Positions 1-8,088 of a stretch of DNA of 64,000 nucleotides are shown piece after piece. The number at the start of each line of letters is the position of its first letter. The first letter of the stretch is position 1. The DNA is taken from assembly GCF_001280595.1 (NCBI RefSeq), contig NZ_LITU01000061.1, forward strand, positions 62,001 to 126,000, in the 5' to 3' direction. The position numbers and the translations under genes are program-made. The notes below the pieces were generated by a model. It saw nothing but the letters and a program-made list of their open reading frames with translations. It had not been told where the DNA came from and ran no database searches. Source of the DNA: Paenibacillus xylanivorans. Its GTDB lineage: Bacteria; Bacillota; Bacilli; Paenibacillales; Paenibacillaceae.

Positions 1-411
1 AGCATAAAATTGACGGCAGATCTCCCGCAAGAGGTGCTTCGCTATGCGATTCCTAAAATGTGCATGCAGCCCATTGTTGAAAATGCAGTTCATCACGCTG
101 CACCTTCAGGAGATAGTGTCTGTATTCAGATGACCGTTTCAGTGGAGAATAACCGCTTGCTCATTAAGATACAAGATGATGGAGTGGGGCTAGACCCAGA
201 GATGTTAGTCCGAATGCAAGCGGCACTGCGGGGAGATTCGGATACGCCGATGGTTACCAGCAAGAACGGATTAGGTTTGGAAAACGTGAATAAGCGGCTG
301 CAGCTTCATTATGGCAAGGGTTGCGGTCTTTGGATTGATAGTGTTCAGGGCGCTTATACTTGTGTAACGATACGCTTGCCTTGGGAAAATATAAATCTTG
401 GAGGGTGGTAG
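1..411 (+). CDS. Sensor histidine kinase, C-terminal part (YesM type)
   Basis: This is the ATPase end of a two-component sensor kinase; the N-terminal sensor and membrane part lie outside the window. The frame is open from the first base. Visible are the N box (QPIVENAVHHA), the G1 box (DDGVGLD) and the G2 box (NGLGLENVNKRL), which together form the HATPase_c ATP-binding fold. The phosphoacceptor His region is upstream. The gene ends three bases before the response regulator ATG, so the two are translationally coupled, as in YesM/YesN pairs that sense extracellular carbohydrate and control adjacent glycan genes. The GH16 gene downstream fits such a role, but that link is inference. Confidence 0.9.
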   Translation, partial: SIKLTADLPQEVLRYAIPKMCMQPIVENAVHHAAPSGDSVCIQMTVSVENNRLLIKIQDDGVGLDPEMLVRMQAALRGDSDTPMVTSKNGLGLENVNKRLQLHYGKGCGLWIDSVQGAYTCVTIRLPWENINLGGW

Positions 412-414
412 GAG

Positions 415-1986
415 ATGATCAACATTCTGATTGTGGACGATCAAAAGCACATACGTGACGGTCTGCAGGCGATGCTACATCAATTTCCTCTAAAACTGAA
501 CAACATTTATTGTGCCGCGAGCGGGATTGAGGCGCTAAATCTTTTGCGCCAGCACAGCATTCACATCGTTATTACCGATATTATGATGCCGGATATGGAT
601 GGTTTGGCGCTCATGGCACAAACGAAGGAGGAGCGTATTGAGGTGGAATACCTCATTATTAGCGGTTATAGTGATTTTACATATGCTCAAAGAGCCATCG
701 AACTTGGGGCAAAGGGCTACTTGCTAAAACCCCTAAAGCGGGAGGATTTGCAAACTTCGTTAGACCATGTATGGCAAGAAATCCAAACACGGCAGACACT
801 TACGCACAACATGCAGCATATATCCCGTCTCGCCCAAGAGACAGATCGTAAAGAATTACGAATGTTTATGCAAGGTGCGTTAAACGATGAGGCCTGGATC
901 CTCCAAATCCAGGACCACCATCCTACCCTATGGCACAATTATCGCTTATGCTTGCTTCGGGAGAAATGTTGGATTAACCAGCCAGGGGCGAGCAGCGCCC
1001 ATAGCATGGAAGCTATTGCCTATGATGTGTTCGGTACACAAGGCTGTATTTGCCTGCAACACAGCCCGTACCTGATTCTCGCAGTGGATGGAGCCATAGA
1101 TCCGGATGCTTTACCAGCGGCGCTGAAGGTAGCACTGATCGATGCTGTAACCGTCATGACTGACCCTCAGCAGGGATTAAAGGTGCTGCCAGGCAGCTAC
1201 ACACAAGTGCTTGAGCTATACCGCCATAGTTACCTGTTTCCAGATCAGTACAGTATCCTGCCAGCACATATTGAGCATATGGAGCAGCAGTGGCAACTTC
1301 CCTATGAAGAGCTTTATGATCTGTTCCAATCCGTTGGGACCGACAATAGTGGTAAAATCGCCCAAGGCATTTCCGCAATATTTCACAAAAATGTGCTGCA
1401 ACGCTATCATATTCGCTATACCCAGCAGCTCTGCGGTGCTACCGTGAAGATGATGGAAGAGTACGAGCGTATTATTCGCCCCTATATGGGGGAGGAGGCG
1501 CTGGATCTTGAGTCTTTGCGTAATCTCTTTGATTATCCGGGAATGCGCGATTATATTCAAGCGCTGCAACAGCAGCTGCTTCGGCTGAATCAGTTCTATT
1601 TTGAATATAAGCACAGCTATCGCAATTCGCAGGACTTGAATGAAGCCATACGTTTTATACACGAGAGCTATCATAAGCCGCTGGACCTCGCAATGGTATC
1701 CAATCATGTCTCACTTAATTATGCCTATTTCTCAAATCTGTTTAAAAAGAATATTGGCAAAGGTTTTGCCGAATACTTGCGAGATGTGCGTCTGGATAAA
1801 GCGCGGCGGCTCCTAGCCGAAACCGATTATAAAGTTGTCGAGGTGGCTGCTATGGTAGGTTATGAAAGCTACAAAAGCTTTACACGGGCTTTTCGCCTCG
1901 TGATGCAGATCCAACCCTCAGAGTACCGACAAATGATGCGGCAAAAGGTAGAAAGTGAAGTGCAGTACCGCAGCTCAACACCCTGA
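415..1986 (+). CDS. Response regulator with AraC-type DNA-binding domain (YesN type)
   Basis: A 523-residue response regulator. The receiver domain is residues 1-120, with acidic pocket D8/D9, phosphoacceptor D55 (ITDIMMPDMDG), S83 and K105 (LLKP). A long linker follows, and the last ~100 residues are an AraC-type double helix-turn-helix (start near NEAIRFIHESYHKPL, second helix VAAMVGYESYKSFTRAFR). The ATG has a GGTAGGAG ribosome site that overlaps the kinase stop. It should be phosphorylated by the kinase just upstream and bind DNA near carbohydrate genes. The target is not visible; the secreted GH16 gene 200 bases downstream is the obvious candidate, though no operator was identified. Confidence 0.93.
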   Translation: MINILIVDDQKHIRDGLQAMLHQFPLKLNNIYCAASGIEALNLLRQHSIHIVITDIMMPDMDGLALMAQTKEERIEVEYLIISGYSDFTYAQRAIELGAKGYLLKPLKREDLQTSLDHVWQEIQTRQTLTHNMQHISRLAQETDRKELRMFMQGALNDEAWILQIQDHHPTLWHNYRLCLLREKCWINQPGASSAHSMEAIAYDVFGTQGCICLQHSPYLILAVDGAIDPDALPAALKVALIDAVTVMTDPQQGLKVLPGSYTQVLELYRHSYLFPDQYSILPAHIEHMEQQWQLPYEELYDLFQSVGTDNSGKIAQGISAIFHKNVLQRYHIRYTQQLCGATVKMMEEYERIIRPYMGEEALDLESLRNLFDYPGMRDYIQALQQQLLRLNQFYFEYKHSYRNSQDLNEAIRFIHESYHKPLDLAMVSNHVSLNYAYFSNLFKKNIGKGFAEYLRDVRLDKARRLLAETDYKVVEVAAMVGYESYKSFTRAFRLVMQIQPSEYRQMMRQKVESEVQYRSSTP

Positions 1987-2187
1987 GGCAGCATGCTTAC
2001 AAGGAAAATTCTTTGGAGTGAGAATGCACATTGAATCAAAACCCAAAAAATTGGGATACAACAAAAATAATTGTACCTTTTCAGCAGATTATCCTATTCG
2101 ATAGAATAAAGATATTCCCCGATGTAAGCGATTTCCTTTATACGCATAGATTGGGAGAAACTATGATCCTATCAAAGGAGGGCAATT

Positions 2188-4236
2188 ATGAAACCATCTC
2201 ACTTTGCGGAGAAACGGTTGATGAAGAAGGTACTTGGTTTGTTTTTAGTGGTTGTGATGCTGGCTAGTGTTGGCGTGTTGCCAACTTCAAAAGTTCAAGC
2301 AGCTGGAACCACAGTTACTTCAATGGAGTACTTTTCACCAGCAGATGGACCTGTTATTTCAAAATCTGGAGTTGGCAAAGCTAGCTACGGATTTGTTATG
2401 CCTAAGTTCAATGGAGGTTCCGCTACGTGGAACGATGTATACAGTGACGTGGGTGTCAATGTGAAAGTGGGTAACAACTGGGTTGATATTGACCAGGCAG
2501 GCGGTTATATCTATAACCAAAACTGGGGGCACTGGAGCGATGGCGGCTTCAATGGCTATTGGTTCACCCTCTCCGCAACAACCGAAATTCAACTGTACTC
2601 CAAAGCGAATGGTGTTAAGCTTGAATATCAACTTGTATTCCAAAACATAAACAAAACAACCATTACGGCTATGAATCCGACACAAGGGCCGCAGATTACA
2701 GCAAGTTTCACAGGCGGTGCAGGTTTTACATATCCAACGTTCAACAATGATTCTGCGGTAACCTATGAAGCCGTAGCTGATGATTTGAAGGTGTATGTAA
2801 AACCTGTAAATAGCAGCACATGGATTGATATTGACAATAACGCAGCCAGTGGCTGGATCTATGATCACAACTTCGGCCAATTCACCGATGGTGGGGGCGG
2901 ATACTGGTTTACCGTAACGGAGTCGATCAATGTGAAATTGGAATCGAAGACTTCTTCGGCTAACCTCATTTATACGATTACCTTTAATGAACCGACAAGA
3001 AATTCATATGTCATTACGCCATACGAAGGAACAACTTTTACAGCAGATGCAAATGGTTCCATTGGGGTACCGCTTCCCAAAATTGACGGGGGTGCGGCAA
3101 TCGCCAAGGAACTGGGCAATTTCGTATACCAGATTAACATCAATGGGCAATGGGTGGATTTGAGTAACTCCAGTCAGAGCAAATTTGCATACTCCGCTAA
3201 TGGCTACAACAATATGTCTGATGCCAATCAGTGGGGATACTGGGCCGATTATATCTATGGTCTTTGGTTCCAGCCAATCCAGGAAAATATGCAAATCCGT
3301 ATCGGCTATCCGTTGAACGGACAGGCGGGTGGAAATATAGGCAACAACTTCGTAAACTATACCTTCATCGGTAATCCAAATGCTCCGCGTCCGGATGTAT
3401 CGGATCAAGAGGATATTGCGATCGGAACACCAACTGACCCGGCTATCTCGGGCATGAATCTCATCTGGCAGGATGAATTCACCGGAACTACGCTCGATAC
3501 AAGTAAATGGAACTATGAAACTGGCTATTATCTCAATAACGATCCTGCTACCTGGGGTTGGGGCAACGCAGAACTGCAGCATTACACGAACAGCACCCAA
3601 AATGTATTTGTCCAAGACGGAAAGCTGAATATCAAAGCCATGAACGATAGCAAATCTTTCCCGCAGGATCCGAATCGGTATGCACAGTACTCCTCGGGTA
3701 AGATTAACACCAAGGATAAACTCTCCTTGAAATACGGCAGAGTAGATTTTCGTGCCAAGCTTCCTACAGGTGATGGCGTTTGGCCGGCACTGTGGATGCT
3801 TCCAAAAGATTCAGTATATGGCACATGGGCTGCATCGGGTGAAATCGATGTCATGGAAGCGAGAGGACGTTTGCCAGGATCTGTAAGCGGTACCATACAC
3901 TTTGGTGGACAATGGCCCGTGAACCAGTCTTCGGGTGGTGATTATCACTTCCCAGAAGGGCAAACTTTTGCCAATGATTATCATGTATACTCTGTAGTCT
4001 GGGAAGAGGACAGCATTAAATGGTATGTCGACGGCAAGTTTTTCTATAAAGTCACCAACCAGCAGTGGTATTCCGCAGCTGCACCGAATAATCCGAACGC
4101 ACCTTTTGATGAGCCGTTCTACCTCATTATGAACTTGGCAGTCGGCGGAAACTTCGACGGTGGCCGTACTCCGAACGCGTCCGATATCCCGGCAACTATG
4201 CAAGTGGATTATGTACGTGTGTATAAAGAACAGTAA
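2188..4236 (+). CDS. Secreted GH16 endo-beta-1,3-glucanase with three tandem N-terminal modules
   Basis: A 682-residue secreted beta-glucanase. An AAGGAGG site precedes the ATG at 2188. The signal peptide has a KR-rich start and hydrophobic core, with likely cleavage after VQA near residue 39. Residues ~40-155, ~157-268 and ~271-395 are three related modules sharing W(V/I)D(I/L), a GYWF-type aromatic patch and a final beta strand; they resemble glucan-binding modules (CBM56-like is my guess from memory). GH16 covers ~422-682 and has the signature EIDVME, giving nucleophile E552 and acid/base E557, in the arrangement of laminarinase-type enzymes. The family hydrolyses internal beta-1,3 or mixed-linked glucans outside the cell. 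It ends at a strong hairpin and is probably monocistronic. Confidence 0.9.
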   Translation: MKPSHFAEKRLMKKVLGLFLVVVMLASVGVLPTSKVQAAGTTVTSMEYFSPADGPVISKSGVGKASYGFVMPKFNGGSATWNDVYSDVGVNVKVGNNWVDIDQAGGYIYNQNWGHWSDGGFNGYWFTLSATTEIQLYSKANGVKLEYQLVFQNINKTTITAMNPTQGPQITASFTGGAGFTYPTFNNDSAVTYEAVADDLKVYVKPVNSSTWIDIDNNAASGWIYDHNFGQFTDGGGGYWFTVTESINVKLESKTSSANLIYTITFNEPTRNSYVITPYEGTTFTADANGSIGVPLPKIDGGAAIAKELGNFVYQININGQWVDLSNSSQSKFAYSANGYNNMSDANQWGYWADYIYGLWFQPIQENMQIRIGYPLNGQAGGNIGNNFVNYTFIGNPNAPRPDVSDQEDIAIGTPTDPAISGMNLIWQDEFTGTTLDTSKWNYETGYYLNNDPATWGWGNAELQHYTNSTQNVFVQDGKLNIKAMNDSKSFPQDPNRYAQYSSGKINTKDKLSLKYGRVDFRAKLPTGDGVWPALWMLPKDSVYGTWAASGEIDVMEARGRLPGSVSGTIHFGGQWPVNQSSGGDYHFPEGQTFANDYHVYSVVWEEDSIKWYVDGKFFYKVTNQQWYSAAAPNNPNAPFDEPFYLIMNLAVGGNFDGGRTPNASDIPATMQVDYVRVYKEQ

Positions 4237-4325
4237 TAAAACAGCCGTTTCCGCGATTGGGGTCGTGTCGAGGCCATTCACCATAGTTATCGGTGATGTG
4301 GCAAGTTGAACGCTAAAAAACAAGG

Positions 4326-4355
4326 GAGACCAACAACAATAATGTTGTTGGTCTC
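4326..4355. terminator. Bidirectional hairpin between GH16 and the M56 gene
   Basis: A perfect 12-base stem (GAGACCAACAAC with its complement) encloses a 6-base loop. On the minus strand it is followed by CCCTTGTTTTTT, so it is a good terminator for the M56 gene. On the plus strand the T run is poor. Confidence 0.8.
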
Positions 4356-4417
4356 TGTCGTTTGAGAAAGCAGCCGGTCAGTTTCAAACGTATTTTGTAA
4401 TTCCATGAAAAATTGTT

Positions 4418-5665
4418 TTAATTACTCGAAGCTGCTTGCGCTGGGACTACAGAAGCTTCTTCGCGAGCTACCGCTTGTGCCGCCGAACGTGTTACCGCAG
4501 GAGCTTCTTCGCGAACTGCCGCTTGTGCCGCGGCACGAGTTACCGCAGGAGCTTCTTCACGAGCTACCGCTTGTGCTGCCGAACGTGTTACTCCAGGAGC
4601 TTCTTCACGAACTGCGGCTTGTGCTGATGGACGCGTTACCGTCGAAGCTTCCTCACTCGCAATCACCCTTGGAGTGTTGCTGGAAGCCCAAGCCGTTGAC
4701 ACCGTACTAATTGCGGCTACTAGAAATAGTGTTGATATCGCTATAACAAAGGTTTTCTTTTTCACATTCTTTACGTTAAGCATAATAGTTAATCTCCTTT
4801 TTAGTTGTTTACCGTCCCCGGATAAAGAGGAGCAGAATTGTAAGGGTAAATTCCTTGATCCAGCCACTACGTTAAGAATCGTTTCCCCATAGCGTTTACG
4901 ATCTGCATAGGACATTCCCTTTACGACTTCTTCATCGCAGGACAGTTCACTCCATTTATGAATATCTTTGGAAAGTATGTGAACCAATGGATTAAACCAA
5001 TGCAATGCACGAGCTACTAATATGAGCGCCTTGATCCATAGATCTTTCCTTTTCAGGTGGATCAGTTCATGATGGAACACCATACCGATATCCACATTTG
5101 CAGAATTCTTCATAGGTAGATAAATAGTCGGTTTCCTCAGCCCAATTAGAAAAGGACTGCGAATCATAGCGCTGTATGCAAGCCAAACCTCGCTCTTAAG
5201 ACCCAGATTCCCTTTGATTACAGGGAGCAGCATAGCAACTTCACTGTTTTTCGGAACAGTGGTTCGCGTAAGTTTTAATTTTTTGAGAAACCTGCGATAA
5301 CAATATGTTTGCCATGCTAGAAAAGCTATGGCTCCGATTACCCATAAGCATATAAAAGCGAGAGCATTGTTTGCTGAAATGGTCTGTACCTGGATGGCAG
5401 GAGCCGGATTGAAGGGTCCAGGTAACACATGTTGAACCGTTAAGGGTAGCTCGTTTACTGTAGTACTAGATGGGAACAACGAAAAAATCCAATGAAAGGC
5501 CAGAAAGATGGGCAATAGATACAATCCTAAAGCCATTTTCCCAATTCCAAAACGCCATTTAGCAGGGAAGACTTGAAAGGGAACGAGGCGCAATAACAGA
5601 ATGAAAACGACAACGACACTTCCGGCAACAGTCAGAGTAGACAGTAATACAAGAATGGTATTCAT
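4418..5665 (-). CDS. M56-family membrane metalloprotease, BlaR1/MecR1-like, with repeat tail
   Basis: A 415-residue integral membrane protease of the BlaR1/MecR1 class. Several membrane segments occupy the N-terminal half, and the zinc motif is H199-E-L-I-H203 (FHHELIHLKRKD), followed by the SCDEE region typical of peptidase M56. A last membrane helix (near VIAISTLFLVAAIS) is followed not by the penicillin-binding sensor of BlaR1 but by about 80 residues made of a 16-residue repeat, EEAPxVTRxAAQAxxR. It starts 9 bases after the BlaI-type gene, so the two form an operon. In known pairs the protease inactivates the repressor when the sensor is engaged; what this shorter protein senses is unknown, and beta-lactams are not implied without the sensor domain. 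Confidence 0.88.
   Translation of the reverse strand: MNTILVLLSTLTVAGSVVVVFILLLRLVPFQVFPAKWRFGIGKMALGLYLLPIFLAFHWIFSLFPSSTTVNELPLTVQHVLPGPFNPAPAIQVQTISANNALAFICLWVIGAIAFLAWQTYCYRRFLKKLKLTRTTVPKNSEVAMLLPVIKGNLGLKSEVWLAYSAMIRSPFLIGLRKPTIYLPMKNSANVDIGMVFHHELIHLKRKDLWIKALILVARALHWFNPLVHILSKDIHKWSELSCDEEVVKGMSYADRKRYGETILNVVAGSRNLPLQFCSSLSGDGKQLKRRLTIMLNVKNVKKKTFVIAISTLFLVAAISTVSTAWASSNTPRVIASEEASTVTRPSAQAAVREEAPGVTRSAAQAVAREEAPAVTRAAAQAAVREEAPAVTRSAAQAVAREEASVVPAQAASSN
4454..4654 (-). repeat. 48-bp in-frame tandem repeat encoding the M56 protein tail
   Basis: The word AGCTTCTTC (plus strand, Glu-Glu-Ala on the minus strand) recurs exactly at 4454, 4502, 4550, 4598 and, with one change, 4646, a period of 48 bases. 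Four units are full length and encode EEAPxVTRxAAQAxxR; the one nearest the C-terminus is partial. The units alternate between two subtypes (AAVR and AVAR endings), suggesting amplification of a 96-base pair of units. Confidence 0.9.
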
Positions 5666-5674
5666 AGATTACAC

Positions 5675-6049
5675 CTACTTTTCTGAAAACCATTGTCTCA
5701 GCTCTGCAATGTCTTGATCAGAAAGCTTGTCGCCATCATACAAAGCTGAAATCAAATTTTTTACAGAGCCTTGATATAATCCATCCAGAACTTGTTGTGT
5801 CTCCAAAAGCTTGTAATCTTCGGGCGAAATACGGGGGACATATTTGTTGGTCCGTCCATGCCTTGTAGCTGTAAGAGCCCCTTTGTCTACCAGCCGAGAG
5901 AGAAAGGTGGAGATCGTTTGCGCCTTCCATGCTTTACCCCTTTGGGAAAACATGTTCAGCAGTTCTGTGGAGGTGACAGGTGGCTCACACTCCCAGATCA
6001 CTTCCATCAGCTCCATTTCAGTATCCGATAATTTTTGAAGTTGGTTCAC
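5675..6049 (-). CDS. BlaI/MecI-family transcriptional repressor
   Basis: A small winged-helix repressor of about 124 residues. It begins KLSDTEMELMEVIWE, the characteristic N-terminus of the BlaI/MecI/CopY family, and has a recognition helix near TISTFLSRLVDKGAL and a C-terminal dimerisation and cleavage region. A GTG lies at 6058 but overlaps the AAGGAG site, so the GTG at 6049, eight bases after that site, is the better start. It lies directly upstream of the M56 protease gene, and two BlaI-type operators sit in its promoter, so it almost certainly represses its own operon. Its other targets cannot be seen here. Confidence 0.92.
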   Translation of the reverse strand: MNQLQKLSDTEMELMEVIWECEPPVTSTELLNMFSQRGKAWKAQTISTFLSRLVDKGALTATRHGRTNKYVPRISPEDYKLLETQQVLDGLYQGSVKNLISALYDGDKLSDQDIAELRQWFSEK

Positions 6050-6093
6050 GGTGAACACTCCTTACATCGCTATGCGTCCATAACGAATGGTAT

Positions 6094-6145
6094 TACTACA
6101 CTACGTAGTACGATTAATTTACTACAAGGTGTAGTGGATAGTCAA
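6094..6145 (-). promoter_or_regulatory. Promoter and two BlaI-type operators of the blaI-M56 operon
   Basis: On the minus strand TTGACT (6145-6140) is followed 18 bases later by TAAATT, a plausible -35/-10 pair. A perfect dyad ACTACA-AGG-TGTAGT at 6121-6135 sits in the spacer, and a second dyad TACTAC-n5-GTAGTA at 6094-6110 lies just downstream. Both match the ACTACA/TGTAGT half-sites of BlaI/MecI operators, so this is a self-repressed promoter. Confidence 0.8.
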
Positions 6146-6519
6146 GTGTCGAAAGGATTTTGCGAAACCAAAGTCAGGTTTTTACTAGCTATATAAGTTC
6201 AACTAATGAATATTTACACTGACACTCCGATGACAGAACAATCTTCCGATCGCTGTTATCCCCAGATTTTTTTGATTCCTTTTTTAAAAGGGGAAATCCG
6301 GGGATAGCATATGCTTCCGATGTAGCTTTCTTTCAGAAAGCTTTTAGGTAAACGCTTCGCTTCTTCAGGTTATTCCTTTCCTCTCCGTTCTCGTGTAAAT
6401 GATTAGTTGAACATATATAGTAAACTCAATCTTTGATTGATTTTAATGCAGAGACGAATGTCTGGAGTATATACTTAGTCTTAAATCCTGAAATCTCTAA
6501 TAGAGAGAGGAGAAATCAT
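6146..6519. other. Intergenic region with a long inverted repeat
   Basis: No gene is seen here. A 13-base inverted repeat lies at 6257-6269 (TATCCCCAGATTT) and 6294-6306 (AAATCCGGGGATA), with one mismatch and a T- and A-rich loop. It is not next to the end of a recognisable gene, so it is an orphan hairpin. Confidence 0.55.
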
Positions 6520-7146
6520 ATGAATCTGTTTCATATACAATCTACACTGCAAGAGATCGACTGGACCGCATCGTTTCTGGAGAATAACTTTATCGGTATT
6601 GGTTGGCCGGCTACAGGAGATTTGGAGCTCGAGCCTGCAGAAGAATGGAAAGAGCAACTAGTTCGACGCTACAGGATAGGAAAGACGGAACTTAGTGATG
6701 TCCTGGACACGCTCCATACCTTTGTCTACGTCATGCAGGATGGGGATTATGTCTTGATAGACGATGATGAATGGGCATATGTTGGGGATTTGGGAGATTA
6801 TTTTTACGATGATTCCAACGGAATCGGAGAGGAATACATATGCCACCGACGAGGAGTTACCTGGCTGGGGCGCATTCCCTTAGCAGAGTTAAATGACAAA
6901 GTACTTGCACTTGTAAGTCATTACTCAATTATTGCAAAATTCGAACATCCAATTTCCCAGGCTCAACTGGAGCCCTGGGTTTCGATCACCTCTACAACCA
7001 CTGAAGGAGATAATCATTCTTCAGTTAGAGTAGATGATGGCACTATTCAAGAAGCGCTCAATGTTCTAAAAAACGCATTGCATTGCGAAGAAGAAGAACT
7101 GCGAATCCGTGCAGCGACGGCAATTTTGCAATATGCAAAAGCTTAG
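6520..7146 (+). CDS. Hypothetical protein with Mrr/McrB-type reader-like N-terminus
   Basis: A soluble protein of 208 residues. An open frame extends upstream to 6433, but GAGAGAGGAGA directly before the ATG at 6520 fixes the start. The N-terminal 120 residues contain FIGIGWPATGDL, VMQDGDYVLI, YVGDLGDYFYD and CHRRGVTWLGRI. This order resembles small domains found at the N-terminus of Mrr- or McrB-like restriction proteins, where they may read modified DNA; this is recalled family pattern, not a search result. The C-terminal part is charged and helical with no nuclease motif. There is no partner gene nearby. The function is unknown. Confidence 0.75.
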   Translation: MNLFHIQSTLQEIDWTASFLENNFIGIGWPATGDLELEPAEEWKEQLVRRYRIGKTELSDVLDTLHTFVYVMQDGDYVLIDDDEWAYVGDLGDYFYDDSNGIGEEYICHRRGVTWLGRIPLAELNDKVLALVSHYSIIAKFEHPISQAQLEPWVSITSTTTEGDNHSSVRVDDGTIQEALNVLKNALHCEEEELRIRAATAILQYAKA

Positions 7147-7215
7147 GGGGTTAGGGCTCGGAGCAACATAGTGTGACAACGGACGCTTTGAATATGAGTT
7201 GAATAACAGTTAGTA

Positions 7216-7243
7216 TTGACTGGACACCAAATGGTGCCATAAT
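7216..7243 (+). promoter_or_regulatory. Promoter with palindromic operator, apparently orphaned
   Basis: TTGACT (7216-7221) and CATAAT (7238-7243) are 16 bases apart. The spacer holds a perfect CACCA-AA-TGGTG dyad (7225-7236). This layout is typical of promoters repressed by small ArsR-type regulators. The reading frame that follows is only a short remnant. Confidence 0.5.
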
Positions 7244-7320
7244 ATTTAAGCGTCGCTCGCTACATGGTGTTGAATGAAATGAACGGCTTTTTCTTGGCAA
7301 TCATATGTAGAGAGTACGTT

Positions 7321-7365
7321 ATGAACGAGAATAACCATTCGTAGGATGTGTTTGATGCCATATGA
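7321..7365 (+). pseudogene. Possible N-terminal remnant of an ArsR-family regulator
   Basis: Reading from an ATG at 7321 gives MNENNHS, a TAG stop, then DVFDAI. This matches the usual start of ArsR regulators (DVFDAIAHPxRR). Nothing recognisable follows before the next gene. An AGAGAG sequence lies upstream. With the operator-bearing promoter at 7216 it looks like the stump of a deleted self-regulated gene, but the match is very short. Confidence 0.3.
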
Positions 7366-7390
7366 TTAGAATGATAAAGGATGGTCCCTG

Positions 7391-7984
7391 ATGACAACTA
7401 ATAGAACAAACCCCAAAGTGGATGGATATTTAAACAAAGCAAAGAAGTGGAAGGAAGAATCGGTAAAGCTAAGACAAATCATCCTTGACTGCGGTCTGAC
7501 CGAAGACTTTAAGTGGATGCATCCTTGTTACACGTTGGAGAATAAAAACGTCGTGATCATTCATGGATTTAAAGAATATTGTGCGCTGCTGTTTCACAAA
7601 GGTGCCTTGTTAAAGGACAAGCAGGGTATTCTAATTCAACAAACAGAAAATGTACAGTCAGCCCGCCAGATTCGGTTCACGAATATTCAACAGATCGTTG
7701 ACATGGAGAACATCTTGAAAGAGTATATTCAAGAAGCGATTGAGATTGAAAAGGCCGGATTGAAAGTAACTCTCAAACAGAATACAGAATATGCTGTTCC
7801 AGAAGAGTTTCAACATAAACTGGATGAAAATTCTGCTTTGAAAACAGCCTTTGAAGCGTTGACGCCTGGACGTCAACGAGCATACCTGTTTTATTTCTCC
7901 CAACCCAAGCAATCCAAAACCCGTGTTTCAAGGGTTGAGAAATATACGCAGCAAATTCTGGATGGAAAAGGTTTAAATGATTAA
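7391..7984 (+). CDS. YdeI/OmdA family protein (DUF1801 type)
   Basis: A 197-residue soluble protein closely resembling B. subtilis YdeI. It starts with a VDGYLNKAKKWKEE helix followed by LRQIILDCGLTEDFKW, then HPCYTLENKNVVIIHGFKEYCALLFHKG, the conserved core of the DUF1801 fold. The C-terminus has the LTPGRQRAYLFYFSQPKQSKTR segment shared by the YdeI/OmdA group. AAAGGA lies 8 bases before the ATG. Its fold is related to the frataxin-like protein downstream, but a hairpin terminator separates the two. No biochemical role is established that I can name with confidence. Confidence 0.88.
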   Translation: MTTNRTNPKVDGYLNKAKKWKEESVKLRQIILDCGLTEDFKWMHPCYTLENKNVVIIHGFKEYCALLFHKGALLKDKQGILIQQTENVQSARQIRFTNIQQIVDMENILKEYIQEAIEIEKAGLKVTLKQNTEYAVPEEFQHKLDENSALKTAFEALTPGRQRAYLFYFSQPKQSKTRVSRVEKYTQQILDGKGLND

Positions 7985-7992
7985 GGTATTTC

Positions 7993-8026
7993 AACCCTTT
8001 GGTGAATCTGAGACAAAGGGTTTTTT
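7993..8026 (+). terminator. Terminator after ydeI-like gene
   Basis: The stem AACCCTTT (7993-8000) pairs with AAAGGGTT (8015-8022) and is followed by a T run. Confidence 0.8.
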
Positions 8027-8088
8027 AATCTCATTTTCATGATAATATGAGATGAAGTATGCGAAATAAATCTTGGTTAGGAGAAGAT

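Noticed and set aside
2031..2267. Open frame of 78 codons before and overlapping the GH16 start
   Set aside because: It starts without a ribosome site and overlaps the signal peptide region of a clear secreted enzyme in another frame.
4405..4710. Leu/Pro-rich open frame on the plus strand
   Set aside because: It is the antisense reading of the 48-bp repeats of the M56 gene; its regularity comes from that repeat.
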